The translations under genes and the position numbers were made by a program. This document shows, one piece after another, positions 36,779 to 49,196 of a stretch of DNA of 64,000 bases. The DNA is from Vespula vulgaris (taxonomy: Eukaryota > Arthropoda > Insecta > Hymenoptera > Vespidae). The notes under the pieces were generated by a model. That model made no database searches. It saw nothing but the letters and a program-made list of their open reading frames with translations, and was not told the DNA's origin. The first letter of the stretch is position 1, and each line of letters opens with the position of its first letter. The DNA is taken from the NCBI RefSeq assembly GCF_905475345.1, contig NC_066588.1, positions 9,822,001 to 9,886,000 on the forward strand. Direction: 5' to 3'.

Positions 36779-38193
36779 AACTAAAACAACTTATAACCTA
36801 ACCCTTATTTCTATTCTGTTTCTGACAAATTGTGAAATAAAATTCTTGTATACCATTGGTACTTCAATATTAGGACCTATCGTTTTATAATTATTATAGA
36901 TCAATTGCATACGCATCTCTTCAAAGTTGCAAGTTAATTTCATTCGATATAAAATAAAATAAATGTAAGCAATTTAATGTATTTTATTTAATAAATTTCT
37001 TATATCTCATCGAACATAGAACTTTTAATAAAAGTTTATTGTTGATTAATAGCGTATCTGTGATATGACAATAAAAGAATAGTTATGAACAACGGCTGTG
37101 TAACGCGTTGTCACAACGATAACTTTGTAATCTAACGAACGATATTTTATATAGGATAGAAGAAAAAACAAAGAGAGAAAAAACAAAGAGAAAGAGAAAA
37201 ACGTATTTATCTTCCATCGAACGCGCGATCATTCTTTTTTGCGACGCAAACGAACGTTTTATATCATTTTACAATTTTCAATCGAAACCTATGTTTCATC
37301 GCCTTACAATAAACTAGACGTAATTGAATTTTCGATTGAGAAACTATTGAGGTTAAAGTCTAATAAGTTTTCTCTCTAATGGATTAATCACGGAACATCG
37401 TTTTTCCAAGGAAAGAAATAAAGAATTAAATTAGGATTATAATGAGATGTATAGATTCACCGTTAAAGGACCGATCGGAAAAACGTATCCCCCACCAATG
37501 ACACCCTCTTACCTGTTCTGTACTTGGTTGCTACGCGCTGTAACCGACGAAATATACGTACAAACAAAGACTGCTTCAAATGGTCGCCCCTTCTCGACAC
37601 AACGGCGGAGTAGTCCTTCTTAGAACTACTCTCTATCAGTTCTTTTCTAACACTCTTTTATGATAAATAAATTCTATCTTAGCAAAAAAGATCTTAACAA
37701 AAACGAGGAACACTTAACAATCGTAAACAATAAGATATACTTGAAAGATCTTCAACATTTTTCTACATTTACGGTAATAATAAAACAATCGATATTTATA
37801 CACTTCTCTAATCGATTCAATGTCATATCGATTGAGCTTACACAAATGACCTTGAGAATAGCCGCGAAATTCGGATTTTTAATTTTTCGGAAGGTTTCTA
37901 TAGTTACGAGAGTGTCTTTTTTCTGATCACAAAGACGAACTTTGGTATGATCTATACGGATGAATCGTAGTTGAAAATGACCTTGATCTCGAATTTACTC
38001 CTTATAAACCTTCGTACAACGTCGAGTAGTTTTCCTCGACGCAATAGAATCTCTTGGAAAGATGTAAAACTATGATGATCCCGGCTTTCTCATATATATA
38101 CGCGTGGATGCGATACGTGTGTACACATAAATGGTGCACTCATACTCGTTTATAAACGTCTCTCTTTCCTTTCTTCTCTCTTTACTTCGAATG

Positions 38194-38209
38194 TGCGCGC
38201 GCGCGCGCG
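38194..38209. repeat. (GC)8 alternating run
   Basis: Eight GC pairs in AT-rich DNA, the second of three such runs in the window. Confidence 0.9.
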
Positions 38210-38514
38210 TATTCTCATGACATCACGTAGCTCGTGATAAACGTTGAAAGCTAGAATCTCGAGTTTGTTCCCTTGTTATATATTTCTTTTCGTTTCACAC
38301 AATTACTTAGATTTTCCTTTACTTGTCCATCCCCTTTTCTATCTCTGTCTCTAATTTACCCCTCCCCTTCTCTTCTTCTTTTTCCTATGCTATTAGATAT
38401 ATAGACGTAGACGAACAAAAATGAATTTTGTTTATTACGTTTGACAGCTCATTTTCTTCCGCAATAATTGACTGAAGTATCGCTTATATATAAGTAATGA
38501 TCTTACGTAAGAAA

Positions 38515-38625
38515 GTGGAGAGAGGGGGAGGGAGAGGGAGGGAGGGAGGGAGGGAGGGAGGGAGAGGGAGAGAGAGAGAGAGAGAGGCAGAGAGCGAGAG
38601 CGAGAGAGAGCAAGACAGAGAAAAA
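38515..38625. repeat. GGGA/GA purine tract
   Basis: About 110 bases of almost pure purine: GAGGG and GGGA units followed by GA repeats. It creates long Leu/Ser/Pro frames on the minus strand that are not genes. Confidence 0.9.
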
Positions 38626-40713
38626 GACATAAAATATCAGTAACACGTAAAGAAAGTAACACGAAAGAGAAAGAGAAGATGAAGGAAGAAAACAAAAAGC
38701 AATAGAGAAGAAAACAGAATCACTCGCCTGAACAATGTTGCGTTTGAGGAGCCGTGGTAGCAACTGCCCGCAGTAACAGTCGTCAGCTGATTTCGACTGG
38801 CTGGCTGGATGGTTGGCTGGGTAAGGGAAGCGTTGATTGGTAGAGACTCAGGAAAGGGGGTGGGAGAAGGACGGTCGACGAGTAGGGCGATAGTAGAAGG
38901 AGCGGCATGGCGCGGCCGGTGAGGGAGGATCATTTCAAAGCACTGACAGGGACGTATCATGAAGGTAATGATAGGTCATCATCCTAGATGTCAATACTCT
39001 TCACTTTTTCACCTTTCCATTCTGATTATTTATTTCTCTTATATATTTTAATGTTCAACACGTACGAAAAACATATAGTATCAATGTTTAGTTATTATTT
39101 TACAAAATATAAACATATATACGTGCGCTTATTATAATTTTATCGTATAATTATCGATACCATAAAAAATGACATCTTCGTAGACGATTAATTCTGATCG
39201 ATCGCACGCCATCAAAGAATTCCATTCATTCGTTTATTAGTAAAAATCTGATCGTAAATGTTTTCCTAAGTCCTTTTTTATAAAAAAAAAGCCTTGTTCT
39301 TTCTTTGCTTCTAATCATTAATGATGACCTTTGTACACCCGTAAATTGTTACCGTTCGCTCAATTTAGAACGTCAAAAGGTCGTCATAATATCAGCAAAA
39401 GGCAAATCCGAGTATCGTAAGAATTATAAGACGTCTTTGTCCTCTCACGTAGTAGCAAAGACGTATATCACAAAAATAGAACTTTTGTGCAATATTCCTT
39501 GCAAAAATGATTTCGACTTGGCATCGATATATTTCTTTCTTGGAAAGTCCTTTCGCTTACTGTTCGTACGCGCATGTATAGTAAATATTCGAGCTAATGA
39601 TTTTTGAAAATATGAAAGGGGACTTCAGTTTTTATATCACGATACTGAGTATAACTGAGTAGGTGGGAGAACGCTCAGCTGGGCGAACAGCTGCTGGACG
39701 CTTCTTAACGACAGGAACAAATGCAGTTCCCTGAAGAAGAATTATTTATCTTTTCAATTTTTCCCTCATTTCATATGACAAAAATATAATGATATAACGT
39801 CACACGTTGTAAGGATTACGAGGATCGCAGTCGACAATTATGCGATTAATTATGTTCATTAACAAATAATTAAACATAAAGAATCCTTTGATTAGGTCTT
39901 TGCAGCTTGAGTGGCTGCAACGTATAGATGTGACGTATGTGACGCCACTGTGTGTGATACCATCGTTCGACAGTGGTTCTCAAAACTTTAGAAATTTATA
40001 TTGATCGAAAATAATAAACAATTTGATGAAGAAATTAAATGATGATTGCTTATTTTTTCTTTTTTCTTTTTCTTTCTTTCTTTTTTTTTTCTTTTTTTTA
40101 ATCAATATAATTCGATAATCGTCGAATATTACTACGAATAACAAACCAAAGGACGATATTTTAATCGAATTAGTTTAGTTATGCTTAACAGATAATTTAT
40201 ATTTAGTCATATTGAAATATATATGTATATATATGTACATGTATATATATTAAAAGCCATCTAGAATAATTATAAAAAAAAAAGATAAAAAACGTACAAC
40301 GTTCATAGAATCTGTCGAAAGAATACCACTGATTAACAGGAAAGAATAATAGTTAACGAGACTGCGCTGTTTGTCACGTCGATAGTTATTTCAGGGGGAT
40401 TCCGTCACTTCGCCATCAACGTTGTAAACACTTCGTTGTTAATGTTACGATCCTTTTATTCCTTGTGTGCAATAATGCATTTTTTAAGAATTAAATTACA
40501 AATATATCTACAAATGATTTTTAATCTCATAGTACTGTTCGATTGAAATTGTGAAAAGCTGTAATGTATTTATCAATTTTACTTTGTTTGTAGGATTTAG
40601 GAAACATAAGAAAATATTTTATGATTTTATATTTTTATATTAATATTATTTGTATGAAAATATAAAGTACGAATTAATTAATATAAATTAAAGACAGTGA
40701 TTAACAATTTGTG

Positions 40714-41986
40714 TTAATACTTTTGTTTCTGTATCTTTTCTAATTTTCTCATAAAGTCATCAACTTTTTCTTTAGCAACTGCATTTTCCCAGTTTCCATT
40801 TATCTTAAAATTTGTCCCAATTATTACAGCGTCTGAAGATATATAACGATCTATGTTATCAATAGAAACTCCAGATCCAACAAGAACAGGTCCTCTTGCC
40901 ACTTTTTTAACTTCTGTACATTATTAATTTTATCTTATATATAAATAATACATATAATCAAATTTTAATTTAAAAAATTACAACAGTACCATTCAGTTCT
41001 TGTACATCTGCAGGATCCCCAGTTCTAGAGCCTGTTAATATAACTCCATCCACTAGAAAGAATTCTGCAGCTTTGACTGCTTCTAATACGTTGATATCTG
41101 ATGTTATTGCATGTGAACTGCATGGTTGAAAAAATATAAGACATAACAACAAAAAAACTAAACAGTATATACTTAATTTTTACCTATGTTTTTTTTTAAT
41201 ATCTGCAAAAATAAGAATATTATTCGCATCAATATATTTTCTATAACGAAGAAGATTTCCTGAACAACCATCCATAAAACCTTCGTCAGCAATATGTGAA
41301 AAAATGTAACCTTCGCTTCTAATAAAGTTGAAATCAGCAGCCTTTGCAACAGCTAATGCTTCTTTATTACAACCTGCTAAAATCTGTATAATCAATAAAA
41401 AAAAAAATAAAATAAAATAAAATAAAGATTATAATTTATATAAAATTATATACTTGTCTAATTCATACCTGTGTACCACAAGCTATGCTTTCAGGCATTA
41501 ATTTCCTAATTTCAATACAAATTCTTGTCATCATGGCTGTAGTTTCAGATGATATGTCTTTAGATTTAACATATGGAACATCATGCATGTTTTCTACAAT
41601 AATACCATCCTAAACATAATACAATAAAAAAATAATCACACAAGACAAAAGATGCAATGTTATTGTTAACAATTTACCACTTGACAATCTTTATAGATCA
41701 TTGCTTCCTTCAATGCATTTTTTATTATTTCCTTCATATTTCCATTATATTTAGGAGTACCTAGAAAAAAATTTAATTGTATTTTTAACATTCTGTTTTA
41801 TTTTTATACAAAAAATGTCAAATTAAAAAAAAATAATCTTATACCAGGTAATGCACCAATATGTATCATTCCTATAATAGAACATGCCCTTTTTGGAAAT
41901 AATTCGCGAAATCTTAACATATTCCTATCTAGATCTAACTTCTGTGATTCGAGCGCGCAAAATGTTCTGTATAAAGTACGGAACAT
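40714..41986 (-). CDS. BtpA-family TIM-barrel protein
   Basis: Six exons on the minus strand: 41845-41986, 41678-41760, 41469-41609, 41184-41383, 40990-41117, 40714-40913; 894 nt, 297 residues. Family signatures: GMIHIGALPGTPKYNGNM near the N-terminus, DGIIVENMHDVPYVK, FIRSEGYIFSHIADEGFMD, ADIKKKHSSHAITSD, VDGVILTGSRTGDPADVQEL and PVLVGSGVSIDNIDRY. BtpA proteins were first described in cyanobacteria (photosystem I biogenesis), and related proteins of unknown role occur in archaea, bacteria and many animals. The N-terminal 35 residues (MFRTLYRTFCALESQKLD...) are weakly presequence-like, so mitochondrial import is possible but unproven. It diverges from the ADCK1-type gene across 359 bases. Confidence 0.9.
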
Positions 41987-42345
41987 ACTATAAAAAATGT
42001 ATTGTGTATATCAACATATACTCTTGTAAGTATCTATCTATTTGTCATGACACGTGATCTCGGTGCTGCGGTGTAGATATGTATACAACGAAAGGTATAA
42101 TATTAATACATTGTTGTTCTCCTTCGTTATTTATAGTTTTATAAATTAATTCGTAGAAATAAAGTACTATAAAAAAGAAAGTCACAAAGTTCTTATCATA
42201 TTAATTTTTATAACCTCTTTTCAAAGTGTAAAATCAAAGTGTAGACAACTTTGATACGTTCTTGAAAAAAATCAAACTTTATATATACATATTGTCTCTT
42301 CTCTATATTATACATAAATAATTAAAGTAAATACTATTGTAACAA
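41987..42345. promoter_or_regulatory. Shared promoter gap of the BtpA-family and ADCK1 genes
   Basis: Only 359 bases separate the two start codons, which face away from each other. An E-box-like CACGTG at 42051-42056 (acacgtgatc) is the one clear motif; no TATA box is placed for either gene. A bidirectional promoter is the simplest reading. Confidence 0.5.
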
Positions 42346-44660
42346 ATGTTACGTCATAAATTATTAAATATTACAAAGCAAGCAAATCATTCATCAAAAC
42401 AAAAAATGATTAAATATACTAGCGCAGGTATGTACAATTATTTATTAAAATTAACAATTGTTTATGAAACTGAGAATAACATTAAGGATTCGTAGGATTG
42501 CTGATACTAGGCACTAGTTATACACTTTTCCATCCAAATAAAAGAAAATCATTACAATCTAAAATTGCAAGTATAACTAGATTTGGAAGATCATTGATAA
42601 TAGGATTAACAGTATCTATAGATTATTGGGCAGCTCCATTAATGGGATATACAGAATCTGAAACTCATCAACTAGCAGCACATCGTATTGTACAAGGTTG
42701 TTTGCAAAATGGAGGAATATATATAAAACTTGGACAAGGCTTGGCAGCTGTTAATCATATCCTGCCTAAAGAGTATGTTAATTCTTTAGAAGTTTTACAG
42801 GTATCTGTGATATGTTTTATTAATGGTTATTATAATATTTTATTGACAAAAATATTTGCAATTATTTCTTTTATTAAGGATAAGTGTTTAACGCGTGGTG
42901 AAAATGAATTACAAGAAATATTTCTACAAGAATTTGGAAAAAGACCTGAAGAAGTATTTCATAAGATTGATGAGCAGCCTATTGCAGCTGCTAGTTTAGC
43001 CCAGGTATATAAATAAAAACAAATAAAAACAATTATTTTTAAATGAATGCTTCAATCAAATCTATAGCTTAATACTATTATATTAATAAATAAATTTAGG
43101 TTTATAAAGCAGAAACTATGGATGGTAAATCTGTAGCTGTTAAAGTACAATATATTGATCTCAAAGACAGATTTTATTCTGACATGAAAACATTAAATTA
43201 TTTGCTAAAAATCATTACAATTATGCATCCAAAATTTAATTTACACTGGGTAGTAGATGTAAGTGAATGTAGTATATGAATATTTTTTGTTTCCTTTATT
43301 CTTTTTACTAATCGTTTTAAAATTGATTACAGGAGCTCTTTGAAACTTTGTCACAAGAATTAGATTTTGAAATAGAAGGAAAAAATTCAGAGAGATGTGC
43401 AAGAGATTTAAAACAACATGATTACGTACATATACCTAAAGTTTATTGGGATCTTAGTACAAAGGTTAATAATTTTATTATAATAATGAAGAATTTTTTA
43501 ATGTTTTTAAGTCCTTATTGTAAATGATCTTACTTTACATATATTTTTATTTTAGAGAATCCTTACAACTGAGTGGATTGATGGCATTAAAATAAATAAT
43601 GTCAAAGAATTAAAAAACAAAGGACTAAACATATATGATATAGACAGAAAATTAATTACTTTAATGGCAGAACAAATTTTTCATACAGGATTTGTTCATG
43701 GTGATCCTCATCCTGGCAATAGTAATGTTTTTCAGTTTATTATAACTTTTAGATATCAACAGATTTTTTAAAATATTAAATAGATTCCTGTAACAAAATA
43801 ATGTGTCATCTATAGTTTTTGTTAGGAAGGGACAAGACAATAAAGTGCAGATAGTTCTATTGGATCATGGATTATACGAGTATTTACCAGAGAAGACAAG
43901 AATTAGCTTATGTAATTTCTGGGAATCTATGATTTTGAAAAATACTCATGCTTTGAATGTGTATGGTAAAGAATTAAATGTAGAGGGTATGAAAAATATT
44001 ATTAAAATTTTGTAGCCAATCTTTTATAAAAGGTTATTGTCCTATACTAAGTAAATATAGTATATTTCTAGATCCCATTCTTTTAGCTGAAATATTAACT
44101 CAAGCACCATATTCATTATCTTCGTTTTTAACAACTGAAAAAGGAAAAATATTGAAAGCACATATGATTAAACAAGCACAAGAACATTTTGATAGAATTA
44201 CAGCAACATTAAGAACAATGCCTAAAACTATGATGTTGATTATTCGGTAAATATTGTACATTATTTCGCCAATATGAACAATCAAGATACTAATTAAAAT
44301 ATACATTTTTTATTTAAGGAATTTAAATACTATACGTGCTATTTTACAAGATCATGGAAGTATGGTAGATCGATATAGGATAATGGCACAGATTGCTGTA
44401 CGTGGAAAATATAAAGTTACAAATCTATCATTTAGTAAATACATTAAAGGGACAATGTATAAGGCAAAATTTGAGACATATTTATGGTAAGTTCATTTTT
44501 AAGTAGATATTATTAGTACTATTTAAATTTATTCATAATATTTTACAGGTTATACAGTTTCGCTCAATGGTTACTTAAAACTTATTTAAATTTTTTGTGC
44601 TTAATGGGATATGATACTAAACAAATTGTAGAACTTGTAGCAGCTCAATATTCGCAATAA
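42346..44660 (+). CDS. Adck1: ADCK1-type atypical kinase (ABC1/UbiB family)
   Basis: Ten exons: 42346-42427, 42487-42800, 42879-43004, 43100-43258, 43333-43464, 43556-43721, 43816-43986, 44072-44246, 44319-44486, 44549-44660; 1605 nt, 534 residues, near the usual ADCK1 size. An N-terminal hydrophobic stretch (GFVGLLILGTSYTLF) fits mitochondrial membrane targeting. Family motifs are all present: the KxGQ motif (YIKLGQGLAA), the Ala-rich loop (AAASLAQVYKA), the lysine in SVAVKVQY, the catalytic HGDPHPGN and the metal-binding LLDHGLYEYL. UbiB proteins support coenzyme Q and mitochondrial lipid homeostasis; fly ADCK1 acts on mitochondrial fusion and cristae. The intron before exon 8 was placed at the tttctag acceptor because it restores the reading NVEDPILLAEIL. 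Confidence 0.93.
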
Positions 44661-45947
44661 TTTTTTGTTATTTAATTAAATAAAAATTTTTATTTTTATT
44701 TACATGCTAAGTGTATGTAGAAATGTACATCATAAAATAACTACAGTATATTAATTCTGTAAATATTATTTTATATTAAAATGATTGTTATATTGTATAT
44801 TATGAATTATTCATTTTGATTAAATCATTGAATTAAAAAAAAATTTACAAATAGAAGTATGTTGATTACTTTATACTGACAACTAGATGTTTTGAAAAAT
44901 TAGATTCAGTTTGAGAATTACATTATATAAATCAATACTTTAATGAAATTCACTTGTGTATGAAATATTAAAAAAACACTATTTTCAATATAAGCTATTT
45001 TAATAATTATTTGTTATACACTTGTATTTATTATTACTAAAAAATAATAATGCACTTTTCCACTCATAATAATTCACGTGGTAAACTTATAATGGTAGAT
45101 GTGAATCAAATTTAACTAATTATAACAATATTTTTCTTAGTTGTATTTATAATTTTTATTTTATTACAAATTATAATGATACTTTCTTTTTATGATTAAT
45201 TCGTGATCATAAAGAATATAACAAAATCCTTCCAAATAAATTTATTACCTAGTAAATACATTATTTGAATAAATTATTATCTAGGAAATGACTTCATCAG
45301 TAAGGTCTGAAAGAAGTTTGACATATTCATTATGCATTACTTATATGATCATTATTGTTTAAAAACAATGGAACAAGAATAAATTCTTCATTCTTTTCTG
45401 TATTTGTATATATGAAACACTGGTGGCATTCAATCTAATATTATAAATTTTGTATTAATAAAATAATATAAGAAATTATTAATTGTTTAACTGCATTGTT
45501 AACAATTGATACTATATACTATTTTATACCTGAACAGTTTGTTCTTTAAAAGATATTGCATTAAAATGTTAGTGACATGAATAAGTAATGCGCTAGCTGA
45601 ACTACATGTTCCAGTAAAAGATGATTTTGATTTTTTTTAATGATTTAATATGAACTTTGTAGAGTGCAATGCACATTACTCATCTGCAGACTTTAACAGG
45701 AAAAATAAATGTATGTGTCAGAGTAGAATAGATAAAGTTTTCTAGGTATTGCCATGTATATACATTCAACTTTTAACATGGTAATACAAACTCAGAATAG
45801 ACAGATATTTTGTTGGTGCATGTAATACTTTCAGTTTTGTTTTATGTACTGATGTAATAAATTAAAGGAATATGATCTTTCGATATAAGCAAGCTGAGAT
45901 AGATTTTAAAAAAGAATTTATGATCCGTGGAAAAAATGAGAAATTCT
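44661..45947. other. Convergent 3' regions of ADCK1 and eIF2 beta
   Basis: 1.3 kb of AT-rich sequence between two converging stops. No gene, RNA or notable repeat was seen; most is presumably 3' UTR of the two genes. Confidence 0.5.
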
Positions 45948-47992
45948 TTAGGCAGTTTTTGCTCGAATAGCAGCACGTTTTCCTGTGACAGCCTGGAATA
46001 TACAACACAATACATTATAATAAAGTATGATATCAAAATCTCTTTATGTTTTATTAAATATGCACATAAAAGTCTTACTTGAAATCCAGATTTTATACTG
46101 GCTACAGAGCACCTAGACCCACAAGTTTCACATTGTAAGAAAAATAATCGAGTATCTTTTTGAAGAATAGTGTCTGGTGAACGACACGTGTGACAGGTAA
46201 CATATTCCTTGATATATCTCCTAAGCACATTCTCAATTTGTTTTTGTTGAAAACGTCCTTTAATAATAAGTTGGCTGTTTCCATCTACAGAGCCACTTGT
46301 ACCCAATTCAGCCAACAAGAAATCAAGTAAATGTTTTGGTTGTCTATGTAATGTTTTACATATCTATAAAAGAATTTTGTAAACATATCGAAAAATGTCT
46401 TTGTTAAAATATTACAGAATATCATATCTATAACAAGATATTACCTCAGTGAAATTAGCAAAGGATGTTTTCTTTGTACCTATACGTACAACCTGTGGAG
46501 GACGCATAACAAATTTTTGCTTCTTACCAGCTACCATATCAGGATTCTTTTCTCGCATGATGTTAAACACTCTTACAAGTAATTCATCGTATGTATAATC
46601 TCTATCTGATCCTACCCACAAACTTGTTTCCTCCACTAAAGAATAAACATATTTCTTAGAAATAGATTTCAAAGAGAAAACACATTTGAAATGATATTTA
46701 TAAGATTCATAAAACTAAATATTTTTATTAAATTACATTAATCTGACATATAAAGAATCCCTTTTTTCCTTACCATACTCTGCACTTCGCTCAGATTCAG
46801 TGCAGCATGTTAACAAATAATAAATAAGATAAATCAACTGAAACATAAACAAATGAATCAATATTATATTATATTTACCATTTTCTTTGTCTTCAATTTC
46901 TTTACGCTCTTCTTCTGCCACTAGTTCATCTAGATCCTTCTTCTTCTTCTTCTTCTTTTTTGTTTTTGAAAAGTCCATATCTAAATCTAAATTATCATCT
47001 ACAGCAGTTTCTTCCACTGGTGGCTCCATAACATCCTTCAAACATATACATTTATAAAATGTTATTATAATTAACTACATTTTTTTTAAGATACAAAATA
47101 TATTACGACGTTAAAATGAGATCAAGTTAAAATATCATTGTTTTTTAATAACATTTACTTCTTTTTTTGCATCTGGTAAAGCAGCATCTAAGTCATTTAA
47201 ATTAAATGCCTTTTTCTTTTTTTTCTTTTTCTTTCCAAAATTTTCCAAATCCAAAGTTTCATCATCTTCAGCCATAAGAGGTTCTGGTTCTTGATTTTCC
47301 TTGTCACCTGTCATTTCATTAGCATCACCAGTACTACCTGCTTCATTGAATTCACCATCAATGTCAAATACACCTCTCTTTTTCTTTTTCTTTTTCTTCA
47401 AGCTGGGATCAAAAATCTATAAAAATATACAATTGTCGAAATCATATCTTTTAGGTTATTTTATTTAATTATTTAATTACAGAATAAACATAGCACAATA
47501 TTTTAATTTTATGGAATTGAAAAAAGTTGATTGTATTTTATAAAATTTGAGTAATATTGAACTAACATCTGGACATTATTATAATTAGATTGATTAAATG
47601 CTTTATTACAAGCATACTTCTTATGTAAATCGATAGTCCAAAAATAAGCAGTGATCTTAATGAGAGCATTTATCTAGAAGTAATGTGAATTCTATTTATT
47701 ATACATCACGAGTATAAGTTCGTGACAATAATTTTTATGATGGCGAAGTGTCCACATGCTTTTGAGGTTGGGTTTCTCTCAATGGGCACGAGTTTTTGCT
47801 TTTGAGACATTAACTTCTATGAAATACTTTTAAATGTTAAAAAGATCACTTTTTTTTTTTTATTATAGAAAATATTAACGAAAATATATAAAATGTATCA
47901 ATAGAACAATGATTTCACTTTCTTCATTCATATTAAAATATGTTGTTTCTATATGGTCTTGTAGCACGACATACCGAATCTTCTTCTGTCAT
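45948..47992 (-). CDS. eIF2beta: Translation initiation factor eIF2 subunit beta
   Basis: Six exons on the minus strand: 47975-47992, 47159-47416, 46879-47035, 46445-46635, 46079-46363, 45948-45992; 954 nt, 317 residues. Exon 1 encodes only MTEEDS. Three lysine boxes are obvious: LKKKKKKKRG, GKKKKKKKKAF and TKKKKKKKKDL; in eIF2 beta they bind eIF5 and eIF2B epsilon. The core has DRDYTYDELLVRVFNIM, KFVMRPPQVVRIGTKKTSF and HLLDFLLAELGTSG, then the C4 zinc ribbon (CHTCRSPDT...CETCGSRC). It ends in a 15-codon last exon (AVTGKRAAIRAKTA). The protein is part of the ternary complex that brings initiator Met-tRNA to the 40S subunit. Confidence 0.96.
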
Positions 47993-49196
47993 TTTATATG
48001 TGAAATTAAGCCGTTGAAGATTTTACAGAAATTTTAATATGTTCTAATGATGTTAAATAGCTAATTTTACGAATATCTCACAATACTTCAATCGACACTC
48101 GTTCACCCAACGTATTCAAGACTTCTTCCAGAGTGTTGCATCAGAAATTCGACTTTTGAACCTGTGGGTGGATTTTTATTACAGCGACATGTTGACGCAT
48201 ATGATGGCGATTCTTATAAAAAGATAACGCTTATTGTTCACAAGTGAAATATGTTTCTAATGCTTTAGATATTTTTTATTTGCCATGATCTTTCAAAATT
48301 AAATGATCAAGTTTCATAAAAAGCAATACAATTTTCACTTGAATAATTTTGACAAATTGATAATCTTCCAATTATGACATTCGATAACAATGTATACCAA
48401 GATTAATAATATATTATTATATTTGAATTTACGTAATACAATTTTAAGAATTTATTTCATAATCGTTTATATAGTATTGGTTCATAATTTATTTTTGATA
48501 TCTAAATTAATATTACAATTTTAGAAGATACTATATACAATTACATTACTCCAATCAACAACGAGTGATAACTTTAAGTAATTTTCATGAAACGATAGAA
48601 GATGTGTGATTTATTTAGTTACATGAATGTACAATCAAAGTTTTACCCTTCTGTCGTTAAATTATCTGTAAATTGTGCTTGCTTTGGCTTGCTCACTCAA
48701 CGCAACAAATAATGGATGACTTGTGTTGTTATTTGCAAGAAAGATGATTGCATTTATGCAAATACACATCGCAAATTATTGATAAAACGAAACTCGTTAA
48801 AGAAGAGAAAAGTAAAAAATAAAATATTTTGTTATTTAATTTGTAAAAATCACGAAGACGTAACATTGTTTTGGATCTCGAATTGAAGTGACAGTGTGTG
48901 GTACACTTTGTAACATCATAGGTTGTATGTAATGCTTTTATAGCAAAGTGATTAAACTGACAAATGTGTGTTTACATCAGAATAAATATTAAATGATTTT
49001 AAGACAATATTGTGTATATTTCCTCCATTACAATGGAGGGAGATAATTTGCTTGACATAGAGCTTATGAAATTATGTAAACCAGACAGGGGATGTATTTG
49101 ATAACTGCCAGTTTTGAGTCTGACACTGTTGCTATTCTAGTGCCTGAATAATACATAGCCTTGTTTTGTGCCTAATGCACTAATACATTTTTCATC
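47993..49196. promoter_or_regulatory. Divergent upstream region of eIF2 beta and PI3K
   Basis: 1.2 kb between two outward-facing genes. The eIF2 beta promoter must lie near 48.0-48.2 kb. The bases before 49197 are likely 5' UTR of the kinase gene and include a short upstream open frame at 49033-49101. No TATA box is clear. Confidence 0.45.
49033..49101 (+). other. Possible upstream open reading frame in the PI3K leader
   Basis: ATG to TGA, 22 residues (MEGDNLLDIELMKLCKPDRG..), ends 95 bases before the PI3K start. If this is transcribed it could dampen translation of the kinase. There is no evidence that the leader starts this far upstream. Confidence 0.25.

Larger units (their letters stand above)
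34996..40713. other. Upstream region of the TP53INP homologue, no coding gene recognised
   Basis: About 5.7 kb without a supportable protein gene. It must contain at least one non-coding 5' exon of the TP53INP gene. Candidates are the GC-richer islands at about 36490-36770 and 38735-38950. The remainder is AT-rich with repeats. The frames 36497-36772 (+) and 38637-38960 (-) have no domain and lie in these islands, so they are more likely leader sequence than protein. Confidence 0.45.

Noticed and set aside
38435..38960. Three long minus-strand frames rich in Leu, Ser and Pro
   Set aside because: They are the complement of the GGGA/GA purine tract; only the GC-rich right end could be a non-coding exon.
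43987..44071. A 46-base intron in the ADCK1 gene ending at 44032
   Set aside because: The acceptor tttctag ending at 44071 gives a normal-length intron and the better family reading NVEDPILLAEIL; phase is the same for both.
46733..46800. Possible extra exon of eIF2 beta (frame with SERSAEYGKEKRD)
   Set aside because: It has a donor-like site but no convincing acceptor, and the factor is complete and in frame without it.
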